A stretch of 64,000 bases of DNA from positions 62,001 through 126,000 of the forward strand of contig JAXGGA010002197.1 in the NCBI GenBank assembly GCA_038373865.1, read 5' to 3'. Every line of letters starts with the position of its first letter. Positions within the stretch are counted from its first letter, which is position 1. The translations under genes and the position numbers were made by a program. The DNA comes from Uloborus plumipes (taxonomy: Eukaryota; Arthropoda; Arachnida; Araneae; Uloboridae). Shown piece by piece: positions 12,781 through 25,490 of the stretch. Below the pieces are notes generated by a model. The model did no database searches. It saw nothing but the letters and a program-made list of their open reading frames with translations, and was not told the origin of the DNA.

Positions 12781-13039
12781 CCATGACCTCAAATAAAATT
12801 TAAAACGAAAAAACGTTAAAATGAATATTAATTTTTTTTTATCCAAAGACTGTTTCTGTTAGCCTGATTCCTACTAAAAAGTACGAAATAAAATAGGTAT
12901 ACTTGATTTTTCGATTTCGATACTCAAAAATTTCAGTGGATCTTAATATTTTACAAGTTAATGCTGAAGCTGACAATAAAATTTGAATGGAAATTTGAGA
13001 GAAGAAATGGCAGTATACTACTGCTTAGCAAGAATATTT

Positions 13040-13130
13040 TATATCAAATATATCCCCTATCAAATATATCCCCTATCAAATATATCCCCTTATCAAATAC
13101 CCCCTTATCAAATATATCCCCTACTAAACG
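13040..13130. repeat. Minisatellite, about 16-bp unit ATCAAATATATCCCCT
   Basis: Five or so imperfect copies are followed by an inverted GGGATATATTTGA at about 13130-13142, so the end can fold back on the array. Confidence 0.85.
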
Positions 13131-13759
13131 GGATATATTTGAAGGGTCAGGGGGAAAAACCACGGTAGTCCACTTTTTGTTGAATTTCAACTGATGCTAC
13201 CACCTGTTAGAAAAATAAGTGTAATTTCGTTTGGTATATGCAATATTCGTGAAAAAACACTGTAGTCCATGTATTATTGTCATTTTAGAACAAGTATACT
13301 GGGGAAGTTTATGAGTTCGTAAAGTTTAAATTTCGTTTTTCTCAAAATGAATCAAATGTGACTTTCGAGGTTTTTCCCCCAACCGTTCATTTTTTCTTCT
13401 CTCAATTTTATTTTAACTTGTTTGACTGCTTTAGTATTAACGTAAATATAAATATATCAATATCAACAGACGTTTTTGAGTATTGTAATCAAGAAATCAA
13501 ATACTTATTTTATTTTATACTTTTTAGTGGGAATCAAGATTATAGAAATAGTATTTAAATTAAACCGAAACAAAACATTTTTTATACTTTACTTTCATGA
13601 ATAATGTGCGCTAAAGCAATATCCTGCAAAATGTAGATGTTTTTAACTCCTAATCTGCACACAAAAATGTAAAAACAAAATTTCATCTTCTGATTTTCGT
13701 GCTTTAAAAAAAAAACAAATCTAAAATCTCTCAACTGCTCTTACGAGTAGCTACATTAA

Positions 13760-14060
13760 ATCCACATAAACATTAAATGAGGATTTCAGTCGCTTTGCAT
13801 TACAGCAGCAGTTCACATTTCAACCATGAAGTCCTCACTTACTCAGTTCAGGGAGAGTAATAATTTGCAACGGGCCATGATATCTCGCCATTATTGGTAA
13901 ATGGGCAGCACAGCTCAAGTCTGTATCAGGACGTAATTGGACATGTTGATGGACTCGTAATGTCGCTGCTTCAAATTGATAGTAAGAGATCAGTTACCCC
14001 ATTATAGTACCATTCAGAGTGCTATTTGATAGCTACATTAGGAGACATGTCAAAACCATT
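13760..14060. other. Low-repeat, GC-richer block, possible conserved regulatory DNA
   Basis: It is less AT-rich than the flanks, with no homopolymers and no repeats shared with other parts of the window. All frames are closed. Confidence 0.25.
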
Positions 14061-17000
14061 ACACATTTCGTTACAACAATTTGGTGCTGATTTTCAAATT
14101 ACATTCATTTGATAATAAGTGCATAAAATATCCATACTGTATTTAAATTTACCTAGAGGTTTATTTGAATATATATTCAGGGTATTGTATACGGATTTTC
14201 ACAATCACGGATGCTTATAAAGATCATTTCGATGGAATGATCTAGCAGGCATGCTTAACGTGAACTTTGCAAATCATTTGAAAGACATTGTCTTAATGAT
14301 ACATTTTGTAATTCATATTTTATTTTTCAAACTTTCGATTGAACATTACCTAGTTGTAAACTGGATTTCCCGGAATTTTTTTTTAAAAAGAAAGCAAAAA
14401 TTGGCTTGATGTAAAATGTAAAACTGTTTTGAAATAACCAAATGTGTGTCCATCCTTCTTTCGATCTCCCCCCCCCCCTACCCTCTTACGCTAATAACTT
14501 TTGAAGTAATAATTCTGTTTAAACAAAACATTTTTTTCAAAAAAAGATCTTGGGTGTATCCAAAAGTTTCCTCTTTTTAGCCTATCCTCTTATAACAGTA
14601 AAAGACAAAGGAAAGAGGATGAAAGAAGGATTAATGCATCTCAAATATATAGCTAAAAGCAAAAGAAAAATAATAATAAGTAACACATAAATGAAATTAT
14701 TGAAAAAATATTGAGAAATAAAATACATTAAGTATCGTTTTCTAGACGAGAAATATATGTTGTTGTCATATCTCCATCTCCCCTCTGGTATTAACTTTAT
14801 AGAGATCGTTCCAATATTTCGATATAGCCCCCCCCCCCCAAAAAAAAAACATCGCTGTCAGGACACCTCATTTTCACATTTTATTTTTTGATTTTAACAA
14901 TTTTTCGTTTAATTTCGAACAGTTGAAAGGAAAACGAAGGGGAATATGAAATAAGAAAGGATTTTTCAGAATTTTTACGAAATTTAAGTCTTACGTGCTT
15001 CTTACTTGCTATGCGTTCTTGAAAACGCTATAACACGCTTTGACCATTTGACTGAACAAAGTAAAAAGCAAAGAAATTGAATAAGTTATATGATAAAAGA
15101 AAGGTTCCTAGGTCGTTGCTTTTTCTTCATACCATCCCTTTCTCACTTTGTGGTACGTGTTTTAAGCACTTTCCTTTAAGCAAATTTATTGTCCATGTAG
15201 TCTAATAAACGTGTGTTCCAAATTTCAATGACTAACTTCTATTGAAACAAACTCCAAAAGTAAGTCCGAATAGGGTAACTTTAAATACAAAAACCATGTA
15301 GTAAAGTAGGTATCAGAAATTTTAAAAAATGGTTTTAAAAAAATTGCATGAACATTAAATTTTGTGTTTTCTCCCTTTTACAGAAAATATTCTGTTGGAT
15401 ATGTTTTAAAGAATTGTACGAAGGAAAATACCATTATTTTAGTAATTTTTATACTTCTCATTTCATGTAAGATTGAGATAAGAAATTTCGCAGAAAAAAA
15501 TGAATTAACAAATCAAAAAAGCAACAAGTTGGTAATAATGATAAAAGCTCATGAACTACTATAACATAAATATAGCTAGAGTATTACCTAATAAAATACT
15601 AAATGTAACTTATTCCTCCACAGAAAGAATCTTGCTTTAATAACTGCTGAAATTCTATCAAATAAAAAATACTCTATCTTTCATGTTTTTGGCACAAATG
15701 TATGGTTGTAGATGCGTTTAGCTAAGAGAGATTGACTACATCGCTTTAGGCTGCTCGTTTCATCAAATATTGCTTAAGGCTACACAAGTCAAGGAGTGTC
15801 TCAGCAAGATGTCAGCTAATTAAATACGCATTCACTTCATGCTTCAAGAATTCATTTTATGGTAATGCTTGGCGATTTAAACAAATTTACTACCCTTTTC
15901 TGTTACCCGCACCAATTAATTCCGTCAAATTAAAAGTGATGGGTGTGCAGACTTCGAAATAAAATATAATTTGCTGAATTTATTCTACAAGATTCAGGCA
16001 GTTTTTCTAATTTGATACGATTAAAGAATATTGATATAAATTATTACATTACTGTTTTTTTTTTTTTTTTTTTTGTGTGTGATCAACATTATAAGATGTG
16101 CTTATTGTAAACACTTAATGAGAGAAAAAAAGAAAACATTTAAGAAGTCAAAATATCAAAGTGGATGGAAAGAAAATATTTTTCTTTTCTTTTTTCATCT
16201 TTTTTTTTTTCTAAATTGGAAGGAGAAAATTTTAATGCAAATTAAGAAACATAATAACCTATTTCGCCAATTGTATAACATTGCACGGCAAAAAAAAGCT
16301 CAAAATGCTTCTGACACTATGCGTGTGTTTTGTTCGTGTGTGTGTGTGTGGTTTTTTTTTTTTTTTTCATTTTATTTGAAGAGGATGGGAGCATTAACAT
16401 TTTTCTTCATTTGACTTAAATAGACGTAGAATTTAGCTTTTGGTTTTCATTTTCTCTGATGCAAAATTTTTATACATAATAAAGACGCAAACACAAATCG
16501 TAAGAAGAGTAGGCTTTTAAGCATCATTTCAGATTTTCAATAAGTGAAATACACTTGTAGTGCGTTAAAACTATCCCTGGTGGTTAAATAAAGATGATAA
16601 AGCCATAAAAAATGAAACCTATGATTAAATAGCATTTAATAATGCCTTTAAAGGGAAAAAAATACAGTGGCATAAATCACGTTTGTTTTAAACAGTTTTG
16701 ATTCAATAAAGCGGATGATTCAATTAACCACTGGTCCATTTAACCGTCACTCACTGTAGAATCACTAGATATAGAGACTGCAGTAATCTTTTACTGCAAC
16801 AAACTAAAGCCACGAAAAATTGAGAAAGGTAAAACGTACACCAACCAGTATTACGATAAATTGATACGGAAAGTATTACTTCGACATTTTATTATATCAT
16901 ATTTATAATACAAGCATCTCAAATTATTATGAAAACGTATCAACTTTGTATACTGTGTGCTTTGAGATTTTACCTTTTTATTTCATTTTATTATTTTAAA

Positions 17001-17770
17001 TATTTAATTTACGAATGATATACAAATGATTTCAAATGGCTAACAATAGATTTTAATGAAAAAAAATTTCATAAACATCATTTGCTTGGAGTTTAGATGC
17101 TAAAAATAAAACAAAACAATCAATCATTTTCATATTTTTCAAAACTTTTGCTTTGTCCCGGAATTTCAACAGTAAATTTATCAAATGTGAATAATACATC
17201 CTTCTTTACATAGCAAGTTATCAAAAAGCGTTCTATCACGTACTTTTCTTGCATCACTACTGTATTTTTCTTTTTTACAAAAATTCTATTTTCAATTCTC
17301 ATGTGTAGATTCATCGATTTTCACGAGGAAAACTCGTTTTTTATGTTGCGAAAGTAACATTTTCTAGGTATGATGAAAATACATCTTTTTTCTCTTTATG
17401 TTTCTTCAAATCCTTATTTTTAAGGAACAGTTGAAACGCAAAGATCTTTTACTAGGTTTTCTAAAGACCATGTTCGTTGTTGCAAAATGGATTGCACGAA
17501 ATATAATATGACATGTCTTGCTGTATCTGCTCCACGTACTTTTTTTGAATAATTGAAATATAAATGTAGTATTTCTTAAACTTAAATTGACGCATACATG
17601 CAAAACATTATTCATTTTCAAAACTAGACGTTTTGTTTTATCTTCTCTTTTTCCCCATAAAAGACTACAAATATTTAAAAATATCGATCGTTATTTTAGA
17701 AAGCTATGATTTCAGTTTTCATTTAAAAACACTTAAAATCTGTCGTAACATGCAACTTTTTGTAATGTAC
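14060..17770. other. AT-rich non-coding stretch
   Basis: It contains homopolymer runs (C at about 14468-14477, C/A at 14827-14848, T at 16054-16073, a TG run with T at 16337-16367) and the block noted at 15700. Frames up to 113 codons near 16073 are low-complexity Lys/Phe and not genes. Confidence 0.6.
15700..15960. other. Low-repeat block with TAATTA sites
   Basis: It contains CAGCTAATTAAATACGC and CACCAATTAATTCCGTC and lacks repeats or open frames. It could be an enhancer. Confidence 0.25.
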
Positions 17771-17785
17771 TTACACAACTATACT

Positions 17786-18080
17786 CATTTCATTTCACAC
17801 TCCAGGGTCCCCCGTACCTACCACAGCTTCGTGGTTTAACCGGGATAGGCCCCTGAAGAGCGCTCTGTTCTTAATTTTGAACCAGAACTTAGGGTCGAGC
17901 AAATCCGAGGCCCAGGGCCCCCAGAGGTATAGTTTCACTTGGAGGACTTTGTGACCACGACATTTTTAACGCCTCCCATCTACCATTATTCAAGACGGTG
18001 GATCTTTGATCGGCTGGGATCGAACCCGGGTCCCTCCGGACACGAGTCCGATGCCTTACCGATCGAGCCACCACTGCCCT
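17786..18080 (-). mobile_element. Full-length tRNA-derived SINE with 15-bp target duplication
   Basis: The target duplication TTACACAACTATACT is at 17771-17785 and 18081-18095. On the minus strand it starts with a tRNA-like head with A box GGCTCGATCGGTAAGGC and B box GGGTTCGATCC. A GC-rich body follows, and it ends in TGAAATGAAATGAG. It is 295 bases and looks recent because the duplication is exact. Confidence 0.92.
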
Positions 18081-18201
18081 TTACACAACTATACTAATTT
18101 ACAGTTGAATAAAAAAACGACCTAACGCAAGTACCATATAAATAGAAATATACTATAATTTACTTTGCTTTCTCTAGCGCACCGGCAATAATAAGGAAGT
18201 A

Positions 18202-18927
18202 CAGGGTGCGCCAGAGAAACTTACTTTTTTGAAAAAAATTCCTGTGCGGTGAGTTGGCTGCGTAAAAGGCCGAGAGTGGGCGCATCTGGAGCGAGAAATC
18301 TCTAAGTTTTGTTTTCCTTTTAATTAGTCGCTAAAATGCTATGGTCAAAAGAACAGCGCGCCTTTGCCGTCGAAAGCTATACTTTTCGAACGGCCGTGAA
18401 TGCAGCTCGGTACAGGACCATGATCGAGGATTTTTTTCTTCCCAGCCTCGAAGAAATGAACATTAGGGACGTGTGGTTTCAGCAAGATGTAGCCACAGCA
18501 CACACACCACGAGATTCAATGAATTTGTTGCGACAACATTTCCCCGCGACCACCTCATCTCTCTCCCATGGCCAGCACGCTCCCCAGATTTGGCGCCGTG
18601 CGATTTTTTTTATGGGGTTATTTGAAATCCCTTTTTTTATGTTGATCGACCACGCACAATAGCTCACCTCAAGAATAACATTCGCGACGAAATTGCCAAC
18701 ATACCAATTGATATGCTGCAAGGAGTGCTCACAAACTTTAAAAATCGTCTTAATCAGTGAATGCTCAATGGCGGGTCATCATTTAACCGATGTCATTTTC
18801 AAGACTAAATGAAAAAAAAAAAAATTGGAATATTGTATTCTCGAATAAAAAAAGAATTAAAACAATAACTTAAGTAGTTTTGTTTTTATTGACATTTCAA
18901 AAAAGTAAGTTTCTCTGGCGCACCCTG
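18202..18927 (+). mobile_element. mariner-type element, internally deleted
   Basis: TA flanks the inverted ends CAGGGTGCGCCAGAGAAACT and the same sequence in complement at 18908-18927. It is 726 bases. The coding part (18336 onward) joins the first 16 residues of a DUF4817-type transposase directly to its catalytic domain. It is the same family as 55809-56709. Confidence 0.92.
18336..18760 (+). pseudogene. Deleted mariner-type transposase
   Basis: MLWSKEQRAFAVESY is followed, after a deletion of the HTH region, by AARYRTMIEDFFLPSLEEM, then VWFQQDVATAHT. The Asp in QQD is the second catalytic acid; the family has QQDGATAH. Frame slips around 18565 separate the later WPRSPDLAP-like piece. Beyond 18660 another frame reads HLKNNIRDEIANIPIDMLQG, the family C-terminus. 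It cannot make an active protein. Confidence 0.88.
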
Positions 18928-19419
18928 TAGTATTTTACGGCCATGAAGATATTTTTTTCTACATATTTTCTATGAATGCATTGATCTCGCATATAACCTG
19001 AGGTATTAAGATTGATTCTTTGCAGAAAATCAAATCTACCTGTTACGGCTACCAGATTGGCATGATGTACTCTTTTTCAGAAGTTAGCAGTTCATGAACG
19101 AAACCTGATTAAAATGAGAGTAACGCTGAAATCCTCCATGAAAACGCAAAATAAAATATGCCCTCCTTCCATGGTCTGAATATTGTATAAATCAAAAATT
19201 GAGTTGCGAGGAAAAGGGTAAAAGAAAATTTGAAATCACTCTGTAGCCGGAAAAAACAGAGTGTGCGAAAAAACTAATTACAAATATTCTGATTGTTAAT
19301 AAATAGGCAAAGTAGCAAGAGATAAATCACTTCTACGTATTTATAGGTAAATGAAAATATATAGTATTACGAGAAAGGTACTTTATTTGTTTTTAAAACA
19401 TCATATATTTTTTAGTCTA

Positions 19420-20040
19420 CTAGCTACTTGACCCGGCTCTGCACGGGATCTATTTTGAGGAAAAATGTCATGTCAAGTGTCGCGTGTGTATAAAATTCCC
19501 GATTAAATAAAAGTCAATAGTTTGCTAGAACGCAATACCAAAAATGAATCGATCGCCAAATTTTTTTTAAATCCGTCCGTTACAGGAAAATCCTAAAGCA
19601 AAAGCAAGAATTTTATTTGATGTTCTAGAAAAAAAATGGCAACACCTTTTTCTCATTAATAATTTATTTCACCCTTTTTAATTTCTTTCACGCTCCTGCA
19701 GATGGTATTTATAAATCCATTTTAAAATGAATATTTTTTTCCAAATTTAAAAATGCCCGTATCTTTCTTCAGGGTGGAGATATCGATTAGTGGTTTTGAA
19801 AACCTTTGGAAGGAAACTTTCCTAAAAGGTATTTTTTGCGTTCTTTCGAATGAGACCAGGATCGAGAAGATCCAAAAAGTGTTTCGCTAGATAGAGCCAT
19901 TTTGGAATCCTTTATTCGAAATTCAAACGGATCGTTTTTTTTTTTCCCGCCCAAAAACCACCCTATGATCCTTCCCGGGTGCCCAAGTATCTCCCTGCCA
20001 AACTTCGGCAGATCTGACGTAAACTGTGGATTTGTATAAA
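19420..20040 (-). mobile_element. Helitron 3' part
   Basis: On the minus strand the sequence ends with a hairpin region (CCCGTGCAGAGCCGGG) and then CTAG at 19420-19423 before a T, as in Helitrons. The 5' end is not seen. It may be interrupted by the CA array that starts near 20043. Confidence 0.6.
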
Positions 20041-20042
20041 GG

Positions 20043-20044
20043 TG

Positions 20045-20126
<82 letters not shown>

Positions 20127-20154
20127 ACCACACACACACACCACACACCACACA

Positions 20155-20216
<62 letters not shown>
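20043..20216. repeat. (CA)n microsatellite, about 170 bp
   Basis: The array is nearly pure CA, broken by a CT and by several CCA interruptions near 20125-20163. Long Cys/Val or His/Thr frames across it are artefacts. Confidence 0.97.
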
Positions 20217-20217
<1 letters not shown>

Positions 20218-20699
20218 AACATACAGTAGCTGGGGACCGAACCCAGCTCGGTTAAAAAAAGTGGTTTGTAAACTCATGGTTTTTTTTTTCTCAAGTTCGA
20301 AGTACTTATTTAAATAAACTTGAAAAGCATTTTTAAGCCCTTGGTAGGAATTACGCATTTAAAGTAGCTGTAATTTATTGTAAAAAACACAACCTTATTT
20401 GGACAAGACATCATCATCACAACCTTATTTAAACGATGCCCACCATAAAATTACACCACAATAACTTTATTTTGATTGATCTCTTTAACATTTTTTTATT
20501 TCATTTGGCGCCGAAAGCGCGGGAGGGGTTGGTGAGAATGGATGCAGAGTCCCTTTTCTCCAGTAGGCCTTTGACATTTCAAAAACAATAACAATTCTAA
20601 TATATTGCCAAAACTCGTTTGCCAAATACCATAAAATTTTAAATTCACGCTGATGTGATTAAATATTAAACCCATTATTATAATCAAACGTGGTCGCTA

Positions 20700-23509
20700 C
20701 ACTGTAAAAAAAAATCCGGAAACGTTTCTGAGTATGTCGGGCAGCTGCGGTTCATGTTATTTTCAGAAACGTTTCTGAGTATGTCGGAATCCTCTTTCTG
20801 TTATTTTCAGAAACGTTTCTGAGTATGTCGGAATCCTCTTTCTGTTATTTTCAGAAACGTTTCTGAGTATGTCGGAAACCTCTTTCCGTCATTTTCAGAA
20901 ACGTTTCTGAGTATGTCGGAAACCTCTTTCCGTCATTTTCAGAAACGTTTCTGAGTATGTCGGAAGTCCCTTTCTGTTCTTTTCAGAAACGTTTTTGAGT
21001 ATTTCATGCAGCTGCGGTTCATGAAATATTCAGAAAGGTATCTGAGTATTTCAGAAAGCTTTCTCAGTATTTCAGAAACCTCTGAAATTTTCAAAAATGT
21101 TTTCAAATGTTTCGAAATCCTTTTTTCTGTTACTCTTTTTTTTTTTATATAATCATCTGTATTATAATGATTCTGTTTTTTTTTTTCCTTACCGCTGAGA
21201 TTTGTAATATTTCATTTTAAAAAGCAAATAAAAAATAATTCAATAAAATACTTTTATAATTGTGTAAAAATACATAATTTTTATTATTTATGAATTTTAT
21301 TATGTTTTTTAATCCACCAGTTGTTTTGTTATTTGTAAAAGTTGAGGTTCATAAAAATAGAGTTATAACATAAGAAACTGGAGGATTAAAAACAATAATA
21401 ATAATTTTGTGTTGTCACACCATTATTAAAGTATTTTATTAATTTATTTTTTGTTTTCTTTTTGGAATGAAATATCGCTCATCTCAACGGTGAAAAAATT
21501 AATTAAACTTATTGAAGTCTGCGACATGAGATTTGTATTAAAAAAAGTTACAGAGAAAGGATTCCAAGATGTTCGAAAACGTTTTTGAAAATTTCAGAGA
21601 GAATTCTAGCATACTCAAGAACTCTTTTTGAAAATTTCATAAACCGCAGCGGCACAATATACACTCAAATGTTTTTGAAAATTATACAAAGAGGATTTCA
21701 AAATACTAAGAAATGTTTTTTGAAATTACAGAAAGCAGATTCCGAAGTACACAGAAACGCTGTGTAAAATTACAGAAAGTAGATTCCGAAACACTCAGAA
21801 GTATCTCAGAAATGTTTTTAAAAATATCATGAACTGCAGCTGCCCTATATATTTAGAATTGATATTTTTGACAATGTACGGCACTTCCTTTTTTGTGTGG
21901 TAAACATTTTAGAACGTACATATGTAGTACAATAAGCGTTTGTGCCACAAGTAATGGCTAAAAAATATTTCAGTGAATTCAAAATTATATATTATTGACA
22001 TTCAAAAAGTATATAATAGCCAAGGAATGTATCAATATTAATATTCAGGAATAGTGACATGTTGGAATAGTAACAGGTGCAACTTCAGTCTGAAAGGATA
22101 TTTTCATATCCTTTATTCATTAAACAATATAAACTAGACCACCGTTTCAAAGTTTGGGGGGGGGGGGCAAAAGGTATGTGCTCTATGTATTTTGCAGAAC
22201 AAAAGCATCAAATTACAAGCATAAATGCAAAATAAAAAGCAGTAAATTTAAAATCTAGGGGGAACGATTCCCCCCCCCCTCTTCCCCCAAGTCCCAAAAC
22301 TAAAAGCCTGAAGCTAAATGCAAAAAATCTTAAAAAATAAAAATGTTTTCTTACTTTTCATTTTTAAATGAAATATTCCATAATACATCGATGAATGTCC
22401 ATTCATAAATAGCACACAGTCCTTAAGTAATTGCTGCTCGAATAATGTTCCACTCTTGTTCAGAGCGTTTTTAAGAGTACAGAAAATGACACACTATTAA
22501 AATATTCAAACACTCACTCGAATTATTCTTCCGCGCAACAAAAAATTATTCATTTGAATGAAGTCTTGCGTCATACGGGAATTTCCCCAGGCGCGAAGAA
22601 CAGGAACGGTGTATTCTGTTTATGATTAGTGACGTCAATACCAGAATAAGATATATTTTTACAAATCAGTTCTCTTTATGCTCAACATGCATAAAGAATG
22701 AAAGATTGCAGCAACTCACAAACAAATTTTATCACAAAAAATATTGGAATACTGTCAATGAATTTTCAGAATCAACAGTTCGAATTTGCAGAATGAGGAA
22801 AATGTTTTGGAGGTCCCAGCGACCTCCCATGACCCTGGGAGAGCTCCTGATCTTATTATCATTAATATTTTTAACTAATTCGCTTAATTTTAACTAGAAA
22901 AATTTCTCAAAGCTCAGAATAAAAACAAGTTTTGATTATGTCAATACAAGTCCCGAGGAAAAAAAAAGGTTGAGGCACAGCAAAAACTTTATACACTTTG
23001 AAAGAAAATAAATCTAATTCTAAGCAATGAATAGCACTTACCGACTTCTGGAACAAAAAAAAAAATCCAAACCTCTTCGCGTTGTATCGTAATAATCTAT
23101 ACTTGTTACACACTCTGATAATCCCGTTGAAGTACGCATTGAAGATTTAGTTTTCGTATTAATTTTATATGTCACCAAAACGAAGCAAATACCATTCGTA
23201 CATTCCTTGCTTGTATTAAATTCCTCACGGATTAACAGTTCCCATCATATCCGATTTTATACCGAGCAAGATTAAATATACACAAGCTGAAATGCGAACA
23301 CATTAATATGGCGCCGTTTCCGGTTTCAATCTTCTCCCGAACCTCAATTTTGCTCGTTGCGCATTGAGCTACGCAACTTCCTCTTAGGTATTTTGTATAC
23401 TCGGAAACGTTTCCAACTATTTCGGAGAGCTGGTTTCAGACGGATGTTTCCGTCATATTCAGAAACGTTTATCTTATTTTCAGAAACGTTTCCGAAATTT
23501 TTTACAGTG
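20700..23509. mobile_element. Large non-coding element with GAAACGTTTC subterminal repeats
   Basis: The ends CACTGTAAAAAAAAATCCGG and AATTTTTTACAGTG are flanked by TA. Both ends carry GAAACGTTTC motifs. A 44-bp array lies inside the left end, and degenerate copies in the opposite orientation lie at 21565-21850. Another end-like sequence near 21880-21901 means that 20700-21901 alone could be the unit. No transposase frame is recognised, so the class is unknown. Confidence 0.55.
20716..21080. repeat. 44-bp minisatellite centred on GAAACGTTTC
   Basis: Repeats start at 20764, 20808, 20852, 20896, 20940 and 20984, exactly 44 bases apart. Diverged copies (47-48 bp) sit at each side. Each has AGAAACGTTTCTGAGTATGT, whose core is a 10-base palindrome. 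Confidence 0.95.
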
Positions 23510-23511
23510 TA

Positions 23512-24547
23512 TGAAACAGTAACAATGATAGTAATCATAAAGAAAATGGTGAAAGAAAGCTTCTCAAACTTTAAATGAAGGCTCAACAAAACGGGGTTTT
23601 TTATGGAAACTGGCGTTTTTACAGAAAAAACGCCGATATAGATGAACTCAAAAACCAAAACTTTATCTAAATATAAAATTTTATCAAAATCATTAGATCC
23701 GTTTTCGAGATCCGAAATATATACAAGAATTGCTCGTATAAAGATATAAGATATTCTTTGTTTTATTTATGTAGATTTCGACCGAGTCATTAAAGAAATC
23801 AAATGAATTTTGTAGAGTTCATTTAGCGTTACGTAGTTTTAGTTCCTTAAAAGCGTATTTTAAATAAGGGAATGCTAAAAATAATTCATATTTTCGATGC
23901 TGTCTCCCGATGCCGCCGACATCATTTAACTGGTGAATTCAGTAACTGACATCATCGTGCACTCCATACTACTCATACGCTTTCAATGGTCTCATAGAAA
24001 AGGGATTCCGATTGGTAACAAAACTAATTCCCTCAACAAAATCATACGATTTGCGAGGAAAGCAAATGTAAACTACAATACTTCACATGTTTTGCATTCA
24101 TTCCCTGATGCGAACAATGTATTTGGATATACGACCGAATGCATTGGCATCATGTTCTGTGTTATAGAATTTTAGTTTTATGTAACAAACGTTCGTAGGA
24201 TTCCAATAAGAGTGAGTCTTCATTGTTCACTAGCAACAGAAATTTATCATTTGACTGATGCACCCGAGAAAAACTAGGTAGTGCTTACAAATGGTGTTCC
24301 TAGTCAGTCATTATACTTGTAAATATTTGCAATATTCCACTGTAAAATGTTCTACTGGCCTCATCCACAGTGTTTTAGTATTTTTAACTCTGACTATATG
24401 GAGCAAATGTCATACTTTAAATTATTCACCATATACTCAAAGTTCTCTATCCCACTCTCCTCGTCTACCTGTACAACTTCTTATATAATCTTCTGTGTAA
24501 CTCTTGTTTTCAATGGGAAAGTGCAAACTGCTAACTTCATGTAATTA
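23512..24547. other. Non-coding stretch between two TIR elements
   Basis: Nothing is recognised. The frames near 23933-24175 and 24291-24544 are short and without family resemblance. Confidence 0.55.
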
Positions 24548-24549
24548 TA

Positions 24550-25199
24550 CAGGGTGTCCACTCCAATCGTGGACCAATAGCTAATTTCTAAACCGTTAGA
24601 GATAAGCATATAGTTTATTTAGGAAAAAATCTCCAAATTACGAAAGGAATTTTGGGTCTATTCAATGTTTTTCAAAAAATCAAATTTTGAAAGAGTTACG
24701 AAATTTAAATTTTTATACAGCCCCTCAGTCCTATCAATCATATTTAGTAAAACATTCTTGACACTGTAACGTTTAAAACTAAAAAAAAATCACTCTTCTA
24801 CGACAAAAATTGACCGAGTTATGACGTTTTGAAAAATCAAGATTTTGAAGGATTTCGCATACGGTCCCTAAAGCGATCTCTCGATGACGTCATGAAACAA
24901 TGCAAAATCTTGATTTTTCAAAACGTCATAACTCGGTCAATTTTTGTCGTAGAAGAGTGATTTTTTTTAGTTTTAAACGTTACAGTGTCAAGAATGTTTT
25001 ACTAAATATGATTGATAGGACTGGGGGGCTGTATAAAAATTTAAATTTCGTAACTCTTTCAAAATTTGATTTTTTGAAAAACATTGAATAGACCCAAAAT
25101 TCCTTTCGTAATTTGGAGATTTTTTCCTAAATAAACTATATGCTTATTTCTAACGGTTTAGAAATTAGCTATTGGTCCACGATTGGAGTGGACACCCTG
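24550..25199. mobile_element. Fold-back element with about 298-bp near-perfect inverted arms
   Basis: TA flanks the ends CAGGGTGTCCACTCCAATCG and its exact complement at the right. The left arm (24550-24847) and right arm (24902-25199) match almost base for base, leaving a spacer of about 54 bases. The ends and TA target suggest a Tc1/mariner-type MITE. No protein is encoded. Confidence 0.95.
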
Positions 25200-25490
25200 T
25201 ATGTTTCAATTACTTTATGTCTTTGCGTCATTATATGTTGTAAATGTTTTATGATTCGTGTTACTATTCGTAGTAAGTGTCTTATGTTTTTGTAAAAATT
25301 AGATACTGTGATTGTTATAATTGTTAAATAAAAAGCCTCGAGGATGCCGTATCAGGTTAAGTCACAACAATGACAGGTACTGTGGCCCCTCAAGGAGTGA
25401 AGGGGTAAAGTGAGTCATTATGTGGGACACTTCAAAATGAAATGAAAATATAGAATTAAAAATGTTTTTCACTTCTAGATACTTTTTTTA

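Noticed and set aside
16073..16414. 113-codon Lys/Phe-rich frame
   Set aside because: Low-complexity AT-rich sequence beginning at a poly-T/TG tract; no domain.
18336..18662. Host gene with DDE domain
   Set aside because: It lies between TA-flanked inverted ends, lacks the middle of the protein and is frameshifted.
19963..20358. Long Cys/Val-rich and His/Thr-rich frames
   Set aside because: They are translations of the CA microsatellite.
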